64,000 nt of DNA from DATDPM01 sp963841995 (GCA_963841995.1 CAWJEX010000004.1:1-64000), one strand, 5' to 3'. Shown: positions 52,509 through 63,357, counted from the first letter of the stretch. Numbers and translations: made by a program. The notes: generated from the letters alone by a model not told the origin.

Positions 52509-54540
52509 CTATCCGCCGCCGTGGAAGTGATCATAAATCTTTTTGGCGACGGTCCGGCTGATGCCATCGACCGCTTCGAGATCGGCAAGCCCAGCGCCGG
52601 CCACATTACGGGCCGAGCCGAAATGGTGAAGCAAGGCACGTTTGCGATTGGCGCCGATGCCCTGGATCTCATCGAGGACCGAACGGCCGATCGCCTTGGA
52701 CCGCTTGGCGCGGTGGGCACCGATGGCGAAGCGATGGGCTTCGTCCCGCAGCCGTTGCAGGAAATAAAGCGCAGGGTCTTGGGGATCGAGGCTGAAGGGT
52801 TCGCGATGGGGCAGGAAAAACCGCTCATGCCCGGCATTGCGGTCCGGCCCTTTGGCGATGGCAGCGGCGGCCATATTGGCGACGCCAAGATCGGCCAGGA
52901 CTTCGCACGCGACCGAAAGCTGCCCGGCACCTCCATCAATGAGGAGCAAATCCGGCCAACGGCCGGCGGTCCGTTCCGGGTCTTCTTTCAGCGCCCGGGA
53001 GAAGCGGCGGGTTAGAACCTCGCGCAGCATGGCGTAATCGTCACCGCCTCTGGGCGCGGGGGGGTTCGCGGGCTTGCCGGGAATAGGGGGGCCGGGAACA
53101 GCCAGAATGAAAGGCTCGCCCAAGGCGTCGGTGAAACCGCTTCGCGGCGGAGCCGCGTTGCCCTTTTTGTCGCCGCCCGGCGTTTCGCCTTCCTTCTTTT
53201 GATCCAGGCCCCGGATCGTGAATTTCCGATAGGCGTTTTTGATCAGGCCTTCGGGGCCGGCGACGATCATCGCACCGACCGCATGGGTGCCGGAGACGTG
53301 GCTATTGTCATAAACCTCGATCCGCTCGGGCGGGGCCTCGAGGCCGAAGACTTCCGCCACCCGTTCCAAGAGACGGCGCTGGGTGGCGCTTTCCGCCATC
53401 CGCCGGCCGAGGGCTTCCCGGGCATTGTCGAGCGCATTGGCGACCAGTTTCTTTTTGGCGCCCCGGGTCGGACACAGGAGTTTCACGCGCCGCCCGGCCA
53501 GGGACGACAGGGCTTCTTCGAGCACCTTGGGCTCGCCCGGCCGGTGGCTGAGCAAGACGAGGGGCGGGGGAGTGGTCCCGGCGTAGAACTGCCCGAGAAA
53601 GGCGGTCAACACCTCGGGCGCCGGAACCTGCGGATCGTGTTTCGGGAAATACGAACGGTTGCCGTAATTGCGGCCGCCGCGAAAAAAGAAAACCTGAATC
53701 GCGGTTTCACCGCCCGCTTGATAAGCGGCAATGACGTCCACATCGCCGAGCTTCGGCAAGTTGATGTCTTGCCGCGATTGGATTTGAGTCAGCGCGCGGA
53801 TGCGGTCGCGAAAGAACGCGGCCCGTTCGTAATCGAGGGCCGCGCTTGCTTCGTCCATGCTTTTGGCGAGGCGCTGCTGAATATCGACGCTCTTGCCGGA
53901 AAGAAAATCCGTCGCCTCGCGTACCAGCGCCGCGTAATCCTCGCGCGTGACTCGGCCGACGCATGGTGCCGCGCAGCGCTTGATCTGAAACAGCAGACAG
54001 GGCCGGGTGCGCGAATTGAAAACCGTGTCCGAGCAGGAACGCAGTAGGAAAGCGCGCTCCAAGGCGGCCATCGTGTCGTTGACCGCGCCGGCCGAGGCAA
54101 AAGGCCCGAAATACCGGCCTTTCCGGCCCTGGGCGCCGCGATGCTTGGCGAGCTGCGGCCATTCGTGATCGGTGATGAGAATCTGAAGGAAACGACTTGT
54201 CGTCGCGGAGCAGCACGTTGTAGCGCGGCTTCAATCGCTTGATGAGATTGCTTTCGAGAAGCAGCGCTTCGACTTCGGTATGCGTCGTCACTACTTCGAG
54301 CGTCACGGTCGCCGCGACCATGCGCTTCAGCCGGTGCGGAAGTTTGGCGATCTGGGTGTAGCTTAAAATTCGGCGTTTGAGATTCTTCGCCTTGCCGACA
54401 TAGAGCGCCGCGCCCGAAACGTCTTGCATGCGATAGACGCCGGGCAGAGAAGGGAGCGTCGCCAGCGCCGCGGCGATCACGGCCCGTCCGCGCTCCAACG
54501 GTCCTGGGATTTGTTTGGTCCCCCGAATTTGTTTGGTCAT
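52509..54540 (-). pseudogene. uvrC: excinuclease ABC subunit C, frameshifted
   Basis: The N-terminal GIY-YIG domain (LPSLPGVYRMQDVSGAALYVGKAKNLKRRI in outline) ends in LLRDDKSFP, then the frame breaks near 54186; the next frame runs ILITDHEWPQLAKHRG through RFFLPHRE to the helix-hairpin-helix end DHFHGGG. One extra base within four bases of a GAATC explains it. The UVR domain (AALDYERAAFFRDRIRAL) and UvrC RNase H domain (VYDNSHVSGTHAVGAM) are intact. About 55 Gly/Pro-rich residues are inserted between KFTIRG and GDDYAMLREV, which most relatives lack. It makes the dual incisions in nucleotide excision repair. Confidence 0.93.
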
Positions 54541-54975
54541 GGTCAGGATCTAAAAAATCTTCGTTATCGCGTGGGATCTCTCTTCGTTTTTGGTCGCCCG
54601 GCGCTCGCACGAGATCTTCGTGCAAGTAGCTAACTCGTTGATCTGCAGCGGGAACACCGTTACAAAATTGTTAATATCCACGGAATCGGTTGATGACTCT
54701 GTTGATAACCGGGTTCTGTGATGGCTTGACCCCAGCGGAATCTTCATTCCTATGATTTGCCCATTTTCTAGGCAATTAAGCCAAATCATTGATTCCTAAA
54801 AGAGAAGGCAAATTCTATGTGAAATTTTGATGAAATTCTGCAGTTCAGGCCGAAAAGGTAAACGATTCTCGCCGGAATTCTGCGGGTTGTGTAAAACTTC
54901 CCGCTTTCAGGCTTCTTTCGAGCGTCGCCGTTCGGCCGCCCAATCGCCGCAGGGAACCCGCGTTTTCCACCTCTC
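54541..54975. other. 435-bp AT-rich gap upstream of uvrC
   Basis: No gene or RNA is recognised. The stretch about 54650-54850 is AT-rich. It should hold the minus-strand promoter for uvrC-pgsA-moe/moa. Short open frames here have no ribosome-binding site or coding character. Confidence 0.5.
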
Positions 54976-55743
54976 TTATTCTTCGGCGATGACGCCGCGG
55001 GCCTGCGCCCAGCCGAGATGCTGGCCGCCATCGAGGGTGATCAATTGGCCGGTCATCGAGGGGCAGGCGAGGATGAACCGCACTGCAGCACAGATCTCAA
55101 AGAGTTCGGCACCGCGCTGCAGCGGCATCGCCCGGCACTGTTTGTCGAATTGCTCCTGAGTCTGCCGCGGGCTCGGCAAAACCGGACCCGGACCGATGGC
55201 ATTGACCCGGATGCGCGGCGCCAGCGCCAGTGCCGAAGTTTGCGTTAACGCCCACAGCCCCACCTTGCTCACGGTATAGGAGGTGAAATAGGGCGTCAGA
55301 TTCCATACCCTTTGGTCGACGATATTGATGACGGCCCCTTGCGCATTTTGCGGTAGCAAGGCGGCAAAAGATTGCGTGAGCATGAAGGGGGCGCGCAGAT
55401 TGGTTTCGAGATTGAGGTCCCAGCTTTCCCGCGTCGCCGTCGCGAACTCGTCGACGATAAAACGCGAGGCGTTGTTGATCAGGCAGCCGATCGGCCCCAA
55501 CTCCTTCACCGCCCGGGCAACCAGATTTTCCGCGTCGCGCGTGAGATCGGCCTCCAGGGCGATGGCGCGGCCGCCGACGGCTTCGATCTCTGCGACCAGA
55601 TCCGCGGCCTCGTTTCGCGATTCATGGTGATGGACAGCGACCGCAAAGCCGGCCTTGGCCATGTCGAGTGCAATCGCCCGGCCAATACGCTTCGCAGCAC
55701 CCGTAACGAGAACGGTCTGGGGTCGAGGGCTCGCATCGGTCAT
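54976..55743 (-). CDS. SDR family oxidoreductase, FolM/pteridine reductase-like
   Basis: From MTDASPRPQTVLVTGAAKRI, the 255-residue Rossmann protein has TGAAKRIGRAIALDMA (about 15-30), an HHHES segment in place of acidic NAD-type residues, LINNASRF (about 90) and YTVSKVGLW (catalytic Tyr and Lys about 160 and 164). TGAxxRIG and NASxF are shared with dihydromonapterin/pteridine reductases. It likely uses NADPH. The exact substrate is unsure. It is divergent from a PfkB kinase. Confidence 0.88.
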   Translation of the reverse strand: MTDASPRPQTVLVTGAAKRIGRAIALDMAKAGFAVAVHHHESRNEAADLVAEIEAVGGRAIALEADLTRDAENLVARAVKELGPIGCLINNASRFIVDEFATATRESWDLNLETNLRAPFMLTQSFAALLPQNAQGAVINIVDQRVWNLTPYFTSYTVSKVGLWALTQTSALALAPRIRVNAIGPGPVLPSPRQTQEQFDKQCRAMPLQRGAELFEICAAVRFILACPSMTGQLITLDGGQHLGWAQARGVIAEE

Positions 55744-55823
55744 AGTCGGAGAATGGAAGAGCTGGGCCAGGTATTTCAAGGGGTCGATATCGGCGCCCTA
55801 TTTCCGGCGATTTTTCTGAGCCC

Positions 55824-56715
55824 ATGACGCCCACCCCGATTGCTGACGTCATCGACACCTGCGTTATCGGCCATGTCACCCGCGACATCGTGCTCGGGCC
55901 CGATGGCCAGATTCGGAGCCAAACCGGGGGCGCTGCATATTACGCCGCAACCGCGTTGGCGAGACTCGGGCTTGGCGTTCATTTGATCACGAGGCTTGCG
56001 CCGGCAGATCAGGATTTGCTGACCGAATTGCGCGATCTCGGTATCCGCGTCACGGTCAAAGCAAGTGCCAAGACCACGGTTTTCGAAATCGGCGCGGATG
56101 GCAGCGCAAAACCGGTTTCCATCGCCAGCGCTTTCGAGCCCGGCGATCTCGACGGCGTGTCGGCGCGCGCCGTGGTCATGGACCCGCTGACCAGCCATGA
56201 CAGATTCGCCGCATTTCTCGAAGCGGCGGCAAAGACAGCGCCGGTCGTGGCGCTCGATCTTCAAGGATTCGTGCGGAAGTTTCTCATTCCCGGCGTGCCC
56301 CAGGAAAAAGTCGCGGCGGCGTTGCCGGGATTGCGCCATATCACCATCGCCAAGGCGACACTGGTTGAGGCCTCGGCGATCACCGGACAATCGACACCGG
56401 TTGCCGCGGCGCGGGCCCTCGCCGAAATGGGCCCGCGGGAAGTCATCGTTTCGTTCGGAATCGAAGGCTCGCTGCTGCTGAGGGATGGCAAGATCCACGC
56501 GATTCCCGCCGTTCAACCGTCGCAGCGGATGAGCATCACGGGTGCGGGCGACAGCTATCTCGCCGGCTATGTGGCGGCCAGACTCGAGGGTACGGAACCG
56601 AAAGAAGCGGCGCAATTTGGCGCGGCCTTGGCGAGTTCTCAAGATTGCGAGATCGGGGGCATTCGACGGGTCAAAGGCCGATGTCGCGGCTCTTCTTGCG
56701 CGGCAGGGCGGTTGA
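55824..56715 (+). pseudogene. PfkB/ribokinase-family sugar kinase, frameshifted at a GANTC site
   Basis: The protein begins DVIDTCVIGHVTRDIVLG, has QTGGAAYYAATALARLGLGV (about 34-53) and the phosphate-binding SITGAGDSYLAGYVAARL (about 235-252) with the catalytic Asp. It breaks near its end: GAGTTCTC (56633-56640) read as GAGTCTC gives ALASLKIARSGAF and a natural ending ARQGG at 56715, about 296 residues. The substrate may be a sugar or nucleoside; the neighbours do not tell. It converges on uvrB with a six-base gap. Confidence 0.86.
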
Positions 56716-56721
56716 GCGGCA

Positions 56722-58855
56722 TCAAATATTGCGCGGCCGCGTCGTCGATTTGTTCTTCGGGGTGCGGGTTCCCGGCTTTCCCGCCGTCGAGCGGGGGGCT
56801 TCGGGATTGAGCCCGAGTTCGCGCGCTTCCAGCCGCTTGATTTCATCGCGAAGCCGGGCGGCCTCCTCGAATTCGAGATCGGCGGCCGCGGTTTTCATCC
56901 GGGTTTCGAGCTCGGCGATATACGACGCCAATTCGCGGCCGACCAGCTGCTGCACGTCGGCGTCTCCCGTGCCGACGGTGAAGTGATCGGCTTCGTACAC
57001 CGTCTTCAAGACGTCATTGATGGATTTCCGCACCGATTCCGGGGTGATGCCGTGGGCGGTGTTGTAGGCGACCTGTTTTTCGCGGCGGCGGTTAGTTTCC
57101 GAAATCGCGTAGTCGAGGGAGTTGGTCATGTTGTCGGCATAGAGAATCACCCGGCCGTCGAGATTGCGCGCGGCGCGGCCGATGGTTTGCACAAGCGACG
57201 TTTTCGAGCGCAGGAATCCTTCCTTGTCGGCGTCCAAAATCGCCACCAGCGCGCATTCGGGAATATCGAGACCCTCGCGGAGCAGATTGATCCCGACCAG
57301 CACATCGAAGGCGCCAAGCCGCAAATCGCGGATGATCTCGATCCGCTCCAGGGTGTCGATATCGGAATGGAGGTAGCGGACTTTGACGCCCGCCTCGTGG
57401 AGATATTCGGTCAAATCCTCCGCCATGCGTTTGGTCAGGGTCGTCACCAGGGCGCGCTGGCCGTTCGCGGCGACGGATTTGCATTCGGCGATCAGATCGT
57501 CGACCTGGCTTTCGATCGGCCGGATGAAACATGGCGGATCGATGAGCCCGGTCGGGCGCACGACCTGCTCGATGAAGACGCCGCCGGTGCGTTCCATCTC
57601 CCAGGGGCCGGGCGTCGCCGAGACATAGACGGTTTGCGGCCGCATCGTCTCCCATTCCTCGAATTTGAGCGGCCGGTTGTCGATGGCGGCGGGCAGACGG
57701 AACCCGTATTCGGACAAGGTTTCCTTGCGCTTGCGGTCGCCCTTGTACATCCCGCCCAGCTGCGGCACGGTTACGTGAGAACTCGTCGACAAAAAGCAGC
57801 GCGTCGTCGGGCAGATATTCGAACAGCGTCGGCGGCGGTTCGCCGGGTTTTCGCCCGGTCAGATAGCGCGAATAGTTTTCGATGCCGGGGCAACTCCCCG
57901 TCGCCTCGATCATTTCGATGTCGAAGGTCGTGCGCTGTTCCAGCCGTTGCGCTTCCAACAGCTTGCCCGCCGCATTGAATTCGGCGAGCCGCAATCGGAG
58001 GTCGATCTTCATCTGTTTGATCGCTTGATCGAGCGTCGGCTTCGGTGTCACATAATGGGTGTTGGGGAAAACCTTCACCTGGGGCAGGGCGGCTCTTTTT
58101 TCGCCGGTCAGGGGATCGAATTCGACGATGGATTCGAGCTCGTCGCCGAACAGGGAAAACCGCCAAGCACGATCCTCGAGATGGGCGGGGAACAATTCGA
58201 CGACGTCGCCGCGGACCCGGAACGTGCCGCGATGAAAATCCATGTCGTTGCGGCGGTATTGGAGATCGACCAAGCGGTGCAGGAGTTCCGAGCGGCGCAC
58301 ACTTTGCCCGACCGCCAGCGGAAAGGTCATGCTCGAATAGACTTCGGCCTCGCCCATGCCGTAGATGCAGGAAACCGAGGCGACGATGATGACGTCGCGG
58401 CGCTCCAGCAGCGAACGGGTCGCGGCGTGGCGCATCCGGTCGATCTGCTCGTTGATTGAGGATTCTTTTTCGATATAGGTGTCGGTGCGCGGCACATAGG
58501 CTTCCGGCGTGTAGTAGTCGTAATAGGAAACGAAATACTCGACGGCGTTTTCCGGAAAAAACGATGTCATCTCGCCGTAAAGCTGAGCGGCCAGAGTTTT
58601 ATTCGGGGCGAGGATGAGGGCGGGACGTTTCAGCGCCGCGATGGCGTGAGCAACCGTGAAGGTCTTGCCGGAGCCGGTGACGCCCAGCAGCACCTGATCG
58701 CGCTCTCCGGCACGCAGGCCTTCGATGAGGGCCGCGATCGCCTGCGGCTGGTCGCCGGCGGGGGAAAATTCCGAAACGAGATTGAATTCCGCCGGGCCGG
58801 TCGGCCGCAACAGGGCCGAACCGGGGGTTTCCATCACGACTGATGTTGAAGTCAT
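56722..58855 (-). pseudogene. uvrB: excinuclease ABC subunit B, frameshifted at a GANTC site
   Basis: The N-terminal part has LLGVTGSGKTFTVAHAIA (Walker A), VEYFVSYYDYYTPEAYVP and the beta-hairpin region, to DDALLFVDE. There GAGTTCTC on the coding strand (57777-57784) breaks the frame; read as GAGTCTC it gives DESHVTVPQLGGMYKGD, the family's Walker B/motif II. The second part carries the helicase motifs LREGLDIPECALVAILDADKEGFLRS in outline, GRAARN and a C-terminal UVR motif (LEFEEAARLRDEIKRLE). The total is about 710 residues. It verifies DNA damage in excision repair. The break is very probably an error. Confidence 0.95.
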
Positions 58856-59004
58856 GGCCCCTTATATGCCCCCAGGCCCCGGCAGGGAAAAGGGCCCTGG
58901 CGGGGAAAAGGCCTTGTGGCCGGGAAAAGGTCCGAGGGCGAGTGTAAGGAGCCGCCGGAACCGTCGGCGATCCGCGGATTTATGTTGGGCGGGTGTTGGG
59001 CGGT

Positions 59005-59157
59005 CTAGCGGTTCTGGCTCCAGATCGGGGTGGTGCCGCCGGATATGTGGGATTCGGCGGAACTCCACGGCAGCAGGCTGAGCCCCACCAGATAGAGCAT
59101 CAGCAGACCGATGATCTTGAGTGCAATCGATGGATTTATGCGAATGTGCGGAGACAT
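59005..59157 (-). CDS. small single-span membrane protein, 50 aa
   Basis: The frame starts MSPHIRINPSIALKIIGLLM and has GAGGGG five bases before the ATG. Residues about 12-31 form one hydrophobic helix, followed by a polar tail with several Ser, Thr and a Trp. No homologue is recognised. It lies in the 600-bp gap between uvrB and hpnI. The rest of that gap (58856-59004, 59158-59458) shows only likely promoters. Confidence 0.5.
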   Translation of the reverse strand: MSPHIRINPSIALKIIGLLMLYLVGLSLLPWSSAESHISGGTTPIWSQNR

Positions 59158-59458
59158 GACCCCTCTCTGTCGCAAATGAATACCGCAATCGTGTTGGGGC
59201 GCACTTTAGCCGGCGCATTGCGGCACCAATCCGATGCAAGTGAGGCAATACCGTGAAATTTCGTGGCAAAGCTGGGGCGCCGGACGAAATTTCCGGTCAT
59301 GGCGGCTAAGCCAGCGTGATTCCTTGCGAATTGGAGTTGATCGCGCTGCACAATCCGCTTGCTTAAAGACCCAGTCGGGAGGTAAGCCTTAGAGCCGTAA
59401 AACAATAGGCGCCGGGGTGCCCAGACAGCGGTAACCGAGCGAGAATCATAGACAATCG

Positions 59459-60607
59459 ATGCTTTTTATCGCTTCACGAATCGCCCTCGTGATCGCCTGC
59501 TCCGCCAGCATGGCCGCGATCCTCTATGTTCTCTGGGCATTGTGGGCCGTGCATGCCTTTCGCCGGAAACCGGCGGCTGACGCCGCATTCCGTCAATCGG
59601 TCACGATTTTGAAGCCGATATGCGGGCTCGATCCGGGCCTCTATGGTAATCTCCGCTCTTTCTGCGAGCAGGACTATCCCGACTGCCAGGTGATCTTCGG
59701 CGTTCGCGATCCCAACGATCCGGCGATCGCGGTGGTCGAAAGAGTCATTGCGGATTTTCCCGGCCGCGACCTCCGCTTGGTGATCGACGACCGGGTGATC
59801 GGCGCCAATCTCAAAGTGAGCAACCTCGCCAATATGATGGCGCAGGCGAAGCACGACATCCTCGTCATCGCCGACAGCGACATGCGGGTGGGCCGCAATT
59901 ATCTGAAGGCGGTCACGGCGCCCTTCGGCGATTCCCGGACCGGCGCCGTCACCTGCCTGTACAAAGGTTCGCCGGTCGGCGGCCTGCCCTCGATTCTGGG
60001 CAGCCTCTTCATCAACGATTGGTTCGTGCCCTCGGTTCTGGTGGCGCTTACATTCCAGCCGCTTCGATTCTGTTTCGGAGCGACCATGGTGGTGCGGCGC
60101 ACCGCTCTCGACGAGATCGGCGGATTTGCCGCACTCGCCTCTCATATCGCCGACGACTATATGCTCGGCAAGTTGGTGAGCGACCGCGGATACAAGGTCG
60201 ACTTGGCGCCCTACATGGTGGAAAATTTGGTGCTCGAGCCGGATATGAAGACGCTGATCCGCCACGAATTGCGCTGGGCGCGGACGGTGCGGTCGGTTCA
60301 GCCTGCAGGCTACGCCTTATCGATCCTGACTCAGGCCATCCCGCTCGGGCTGCTCGCCGCGCTCATTTCCGAATTGTCTAGCCTCGGTTTGGCCCTGCTG
60401 GTGCTGGCGATTGTGGTACGAATCGTGCTTCATTATGCGGTCCGTTCGGCCTTCGGCATCAGGGGCAATGGCGCGCCCTGGCTGGTGCCGGTGCGCGATC
60501 TGCTCGGCTTTGCGGTTTGGATCGGCAGTTTCTTCGGACGCGATGTTCACTGGCGCGAGCAGGCTTTCCTCCTCGAGGCCGACGGCCAGCTGGCGATGAA
60601 AGGATAA
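59459..60607 (+). CDS. hpnI: hopanoid glycosyltransferase HpnI
   Basis: The 382-residue protein has an N-terminal membrane helix (about 8-33), a GT2 ceramide-glucosyltransferase-like domain (VTILKPICGLDPGLYGNLRSF; VIADSDMRVGRNYL near 136; DDYMLGKLV near 230; HELRWARTVR near 270) and C-terminal helices (about 285-345). HpnI adds N-acetylglucosamine to bacteriohopanetetrol at the inner membrane. It leads the hpnI-hpnJ-hpnL cluster, eight bases before hpnJ. Confidence 0.9.
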   Translation: MLFIASRIALVIACSASMAAILYVLWALWAVHAFRRKPAADAAFRQSVTILKPICGLDPGLYGNLRSFCEQDYPDCQVIFGVRDPNDPAIAVVERVIADFPGRDLRLVIDDRVIGANLKVSNLANMMAQAKHDILVIADSDMRVGRNYLKAVTAPFGDSRTGAVTCLYKGSPVGGLPSILGSLFINDWFVPSVLVALTFQPLRFCFGATMVVRRTALDEIGGFAALASHIADDYMLGKLVSDRGYKVDLAPYMVENLVLEPDMKTLIRHELRWARTVRSVQPAGYALSILTQAIPLGLLAALISELSSLGLALLVLAIVVRIVLHYAVRSAFGIRGNGAPWLVPVRDLLGFAVWIGSFFGRDVHWREQAFLLEADGQLAMKG

Positions 60608-60614
60608 TTTCTCG

Positions 60615-62040
60615 ATGCTCAAAACCCTTTTCCTCAATGCCCCGTCCTATGAGGGATTCGATGGCGGCGCCGGCTCGCGCTATCAGGCACGCCGCGAGAT
60701 CAAATCCTTCTGGTATCCGACCTGGCTCGCCCAGCCCGCCGCGCTGATTCCCGGCAGCAAGCTAATCGATGCGCCGGCCCGGGGCTTGAGCATGGATGGC
60801 GTATTGCCGATGGCCCGCGACTTCGAGCTCATCGTCCTTCACACCAGCACGCCGTCCTTCGCCTCGGACGTCAAAGTGGCGGAAGCGTTCAAGGCCGAGA
60901 ATCCGAAACTCATCATCGGCATGGTCGGGGCGCATACCGCGGTTTCGCCGGAGCCTTCGGTCCTGGCGTCGCCCGCCATCGATTTCGTCTGTCACAACGA
61001 ATTCGATTACACCTGCCGCGAAGTCGCCGAAGGTAAACCCTTATCTGAAGTGAACGGGCTGACCTACAAGGTGGACGGCAAGGCCGTCAATACGCCGGCG
61101 CGGGCGATGATCGAGAACATGGACGATCTCCCTTTCGTGGTCGACGTCTATAAGCGCGATCTGGTGATCGAAGATTATTTCATCGGCTATCTGATGCACC
61201 CCTATGTGTCGCTGTACACCGGCCGCGGCTGCAAATCGCGCTGCACGTTCTGCCTGTGGCCGCAAACCATCGGCGGGCATCGTTACCGCACGCGCAGCCC
61301 CGAAAGCGTCGCGCAGGAAATCGCCCAGGCGAAAAGCTATTTCCCGCAGGTGAAGGAATTCTTCTTCGACGACGACACCTTCACCGACGATCTGCCGCGG
61401 GCGGAAGAAATCGCCCGCCATCTCGGCAAGCTCGGCGTGACCTGGTCGTGCAATGCCAAGGCCAATGTGCCTTACGAAACATTGAGAATCATGCGCGACA
61501 ACGGCTTGCGGCTTCTCCTGGTCGGTTACGAAACGGGGAGCCAAAAAATCCTCAACAACATCAAGAAGGGCATGCGCACCGAATTCGCGCGGCGCTTTAC
61601 ATCGGATTGCCACAAGCTCGGCGTCACGATTCACGGCACTTTCATCATGGGTCTCCCCGGCGAAACCCAGGACACGATCGAAGAGACGATCCGGTTCGCC
61701 AAGGAGATCAACCCGCACACGATTCAGGTTTCGCTGGCTGCCGCTTACCCGGGGACGACGCTCTACAAGCAAGGCGTGGAAAACGGCTGGCTGATGGATA
61801 ACGGCGGAAGATTGATCGACGATCACGGCATTCAGATCAGCTCACTCAGCTATCCGCATCTGTCGCATCAAGAAATTTTCGAAATCGCTGGCGACGTTCT
61901 ATAAGCGCTTCTATTTCCGTCCCAAGAAAGTGGCCGAGATCACCTTGGAGATGGTCAAGAGCCCGGAAATGATGCGGCGCCGGCTGCGGGAAGGCGTGGA
62001 GTTCTTCCGCTTCCTCGCGGAACGCGAGAATCACATCTAA
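60615..62040 (+). pseudogene. hpnJ: hopanoid B12-radical SAM protein HpnJ, frameshifted at a GANTC site
   Basis: The N-terminal B12-binding-like domain (about 1-180) is followed by the radical SAM cluster CKSRCTFC (about 204-211), then FFDDDTFTDDLPRAEEI and HGTFIMGLPGETQDT. The frame breaks 10 residues before an early stop: GAAATC (61881-61886) read as GAATC gives FESLATFYKRFYFRP and a proper ending AERENHI at 62040, about 474 residues. HpnJ contracts the sugar ring to form the cyclitol ether head group. The break is likely an error. Confidence 0.9.
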
Positions 62041-62210
62041 GTCAATTCTGCGCGCAGCGCGCAAACGAAGTTGGTCGGGAAAAAGACGGCCGATCAACCA
62101 TCCGGCCGGCACTGCTTCTTTTGAATACTACCACCCCCAGATAGTTGCCGCGGTGATTGGGGGGCGGTATCCATGGGAGCGGGCAGGGCGTGAACGAAGG
62201 GCGGTTCCCG

Positions 62211-63230
62211 GTGAAAACTTTGAAGACCACCAAGCTCGGGCTTGGTCTTGCGGCGCTGGGCGGGCTCCTGCTGCTCGCCGGGCTCATCGCCTATAACGGT
62301 TTTGTCGACGTCGCCCGCGCCTTTCTCGCTGTCGGCTGGGTCGGCATCCTGGCGGTCAGCCTCTATCACGTCGTCCCGGTTATTTTCACCGCACTCGGCT
62401 GGCGATCGCTTTCCACCCGATATTTCGGCGGTTCGCCGCTGCTGTTCATTTGGATGCGGCTGGTGCGCGAGGCAGTGAGCAATCTTCTCCCGGTGGCGCA
62501 GATCGGCGGCGAAGTCGTAGGCGCGCGGATGCTGACCCTCCGCGGCCTTCGCAACGGCATGGCCGGCGCCAGCGTCGTGGTGGATCTGACGATCGAAGCG
62601 ATGACCTTGTTCTTCTTCACCTTGCTCGGCCTCGGGCTCTTGGCGCTGGGCCGGCACGATTTCGATGCGGTTTCCGGCGTCGTCGTCGGGCTTGGATTCG
62701 CCGCCCCGATCATTGCTGCGTTCTTTGCCGCTCAGCATTGGGGCCTGTTCAAGCTTCTCGAGGATTGGCTGGAGCGGCGGGCGGAGAAATGGGGTTGGGT
62801 GCGCGAGATGTGCATTGCCGGCCTCCACAATTCGATCAAAGCGATTTATCGCGACCGCCGCGCGCTGATCAACGGTAGCTGTTTCCATTTTCTGTCCTGG
62901 GTGTTCGGGTCCGGCGAGATCTGGATCGCGCTGCATTTCATGGGCCATGGAATCAGTCTCGGCCAAGCGCTGATCATCGAAAGCTTGTCCCAGGCGGTGC
63001 GCGGCGTCGGCTTCGCCATTCCCGGCGCCTTGGGCGTTCAGGAAGGCGGCTTCCTGCTGGTCGGCGGTCTTATGGGCCTCGGCCCGGATGTGTCCCTAGC
63101 GCTGTCCCTGGTCCGGCGCATGCGCGATCTTGTGCTCGGCGTGCCGTCGCTCGCTGTCTGGCATTTTATCGAAGGGCGCAGGCTCTGGCTGCGGGTTCAA
63201 CACCAAGCGCGGCAGGCCGACCGGAATTAA
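62211..63230 (+). CDS. hpnL: hopanoid-associated flippase-like membrane protein HpnL
   Basis: The GTG at 62211 (AAGGGCGG upstream) opens a 339-residue protein with about eight membrane helices; a GTG at 62190 is possible. Features of the LPG synthase TM (AglD/MprF flippase) family are RLVREAVSNLLPVAQIGGEVVGARML (about 85-110) and IPGALGVQEGGFLLVGGLMGLGP (about 275-297). HpnL is linked to hopanoid transport or modification. It follows hpnJ directly, where hpnK usually stands first. Confidence 0.85.
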   Translation: MKTLKTTKLGLGLAALGGLLLLAGLIAYNGFVDVARAFLAVGWVGILAVSLYHVVPVIFTALGWRSLSTRYFGGSPLLFIWMRLVREAVSNLLPVAQIGGEVVGARMLTLRGLRNGMAGASVVVDLTIEAMTLFFFTLLGLGLLALGRHDFDAVSGVVVGLGFAAPIIAAFFAAQHWGLFKLLEDWLERRAEKWGWVREMCIAGLHNSIKAIYRDRRALINGSCFHFLSWVFGSGEIWIALHFMGHGISLGQALIIESLSQAVRGVGFAIPGALGVQEGGFLLVGGLMGLGPDVSLALSLVRRMRDLVLGVPSLAVWHFIEGRRLWLRVQHQARQADRN

Positions 63231-63357
63231 GATTCGTCGCGCCGGACTCGGCTTGCGAAAATCGCATCGCTCCCTTAGGGTTGCGCGGGTTCTTCTCCCG
63301 CCCCATTTCATCCGATTAACCCGATTATCTCGCTAATCAAGAACGAGTCAGATTCCC

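Noticed and set aside
54640..54760. DnaA-box-like TGTTGATAA and AT-rich DNA suggesting an origin
   Set aside because: A single imperfect match with no dnaA, hemE, parAB or similar neighbours.
56722..58855. Genuine loss of nucleotide excision repair from broken uvrB and uvrC
   Set aside because: Both genes are otherwise well conserved and each is broken by a single base in a GANTC-related context, so error is more likely.
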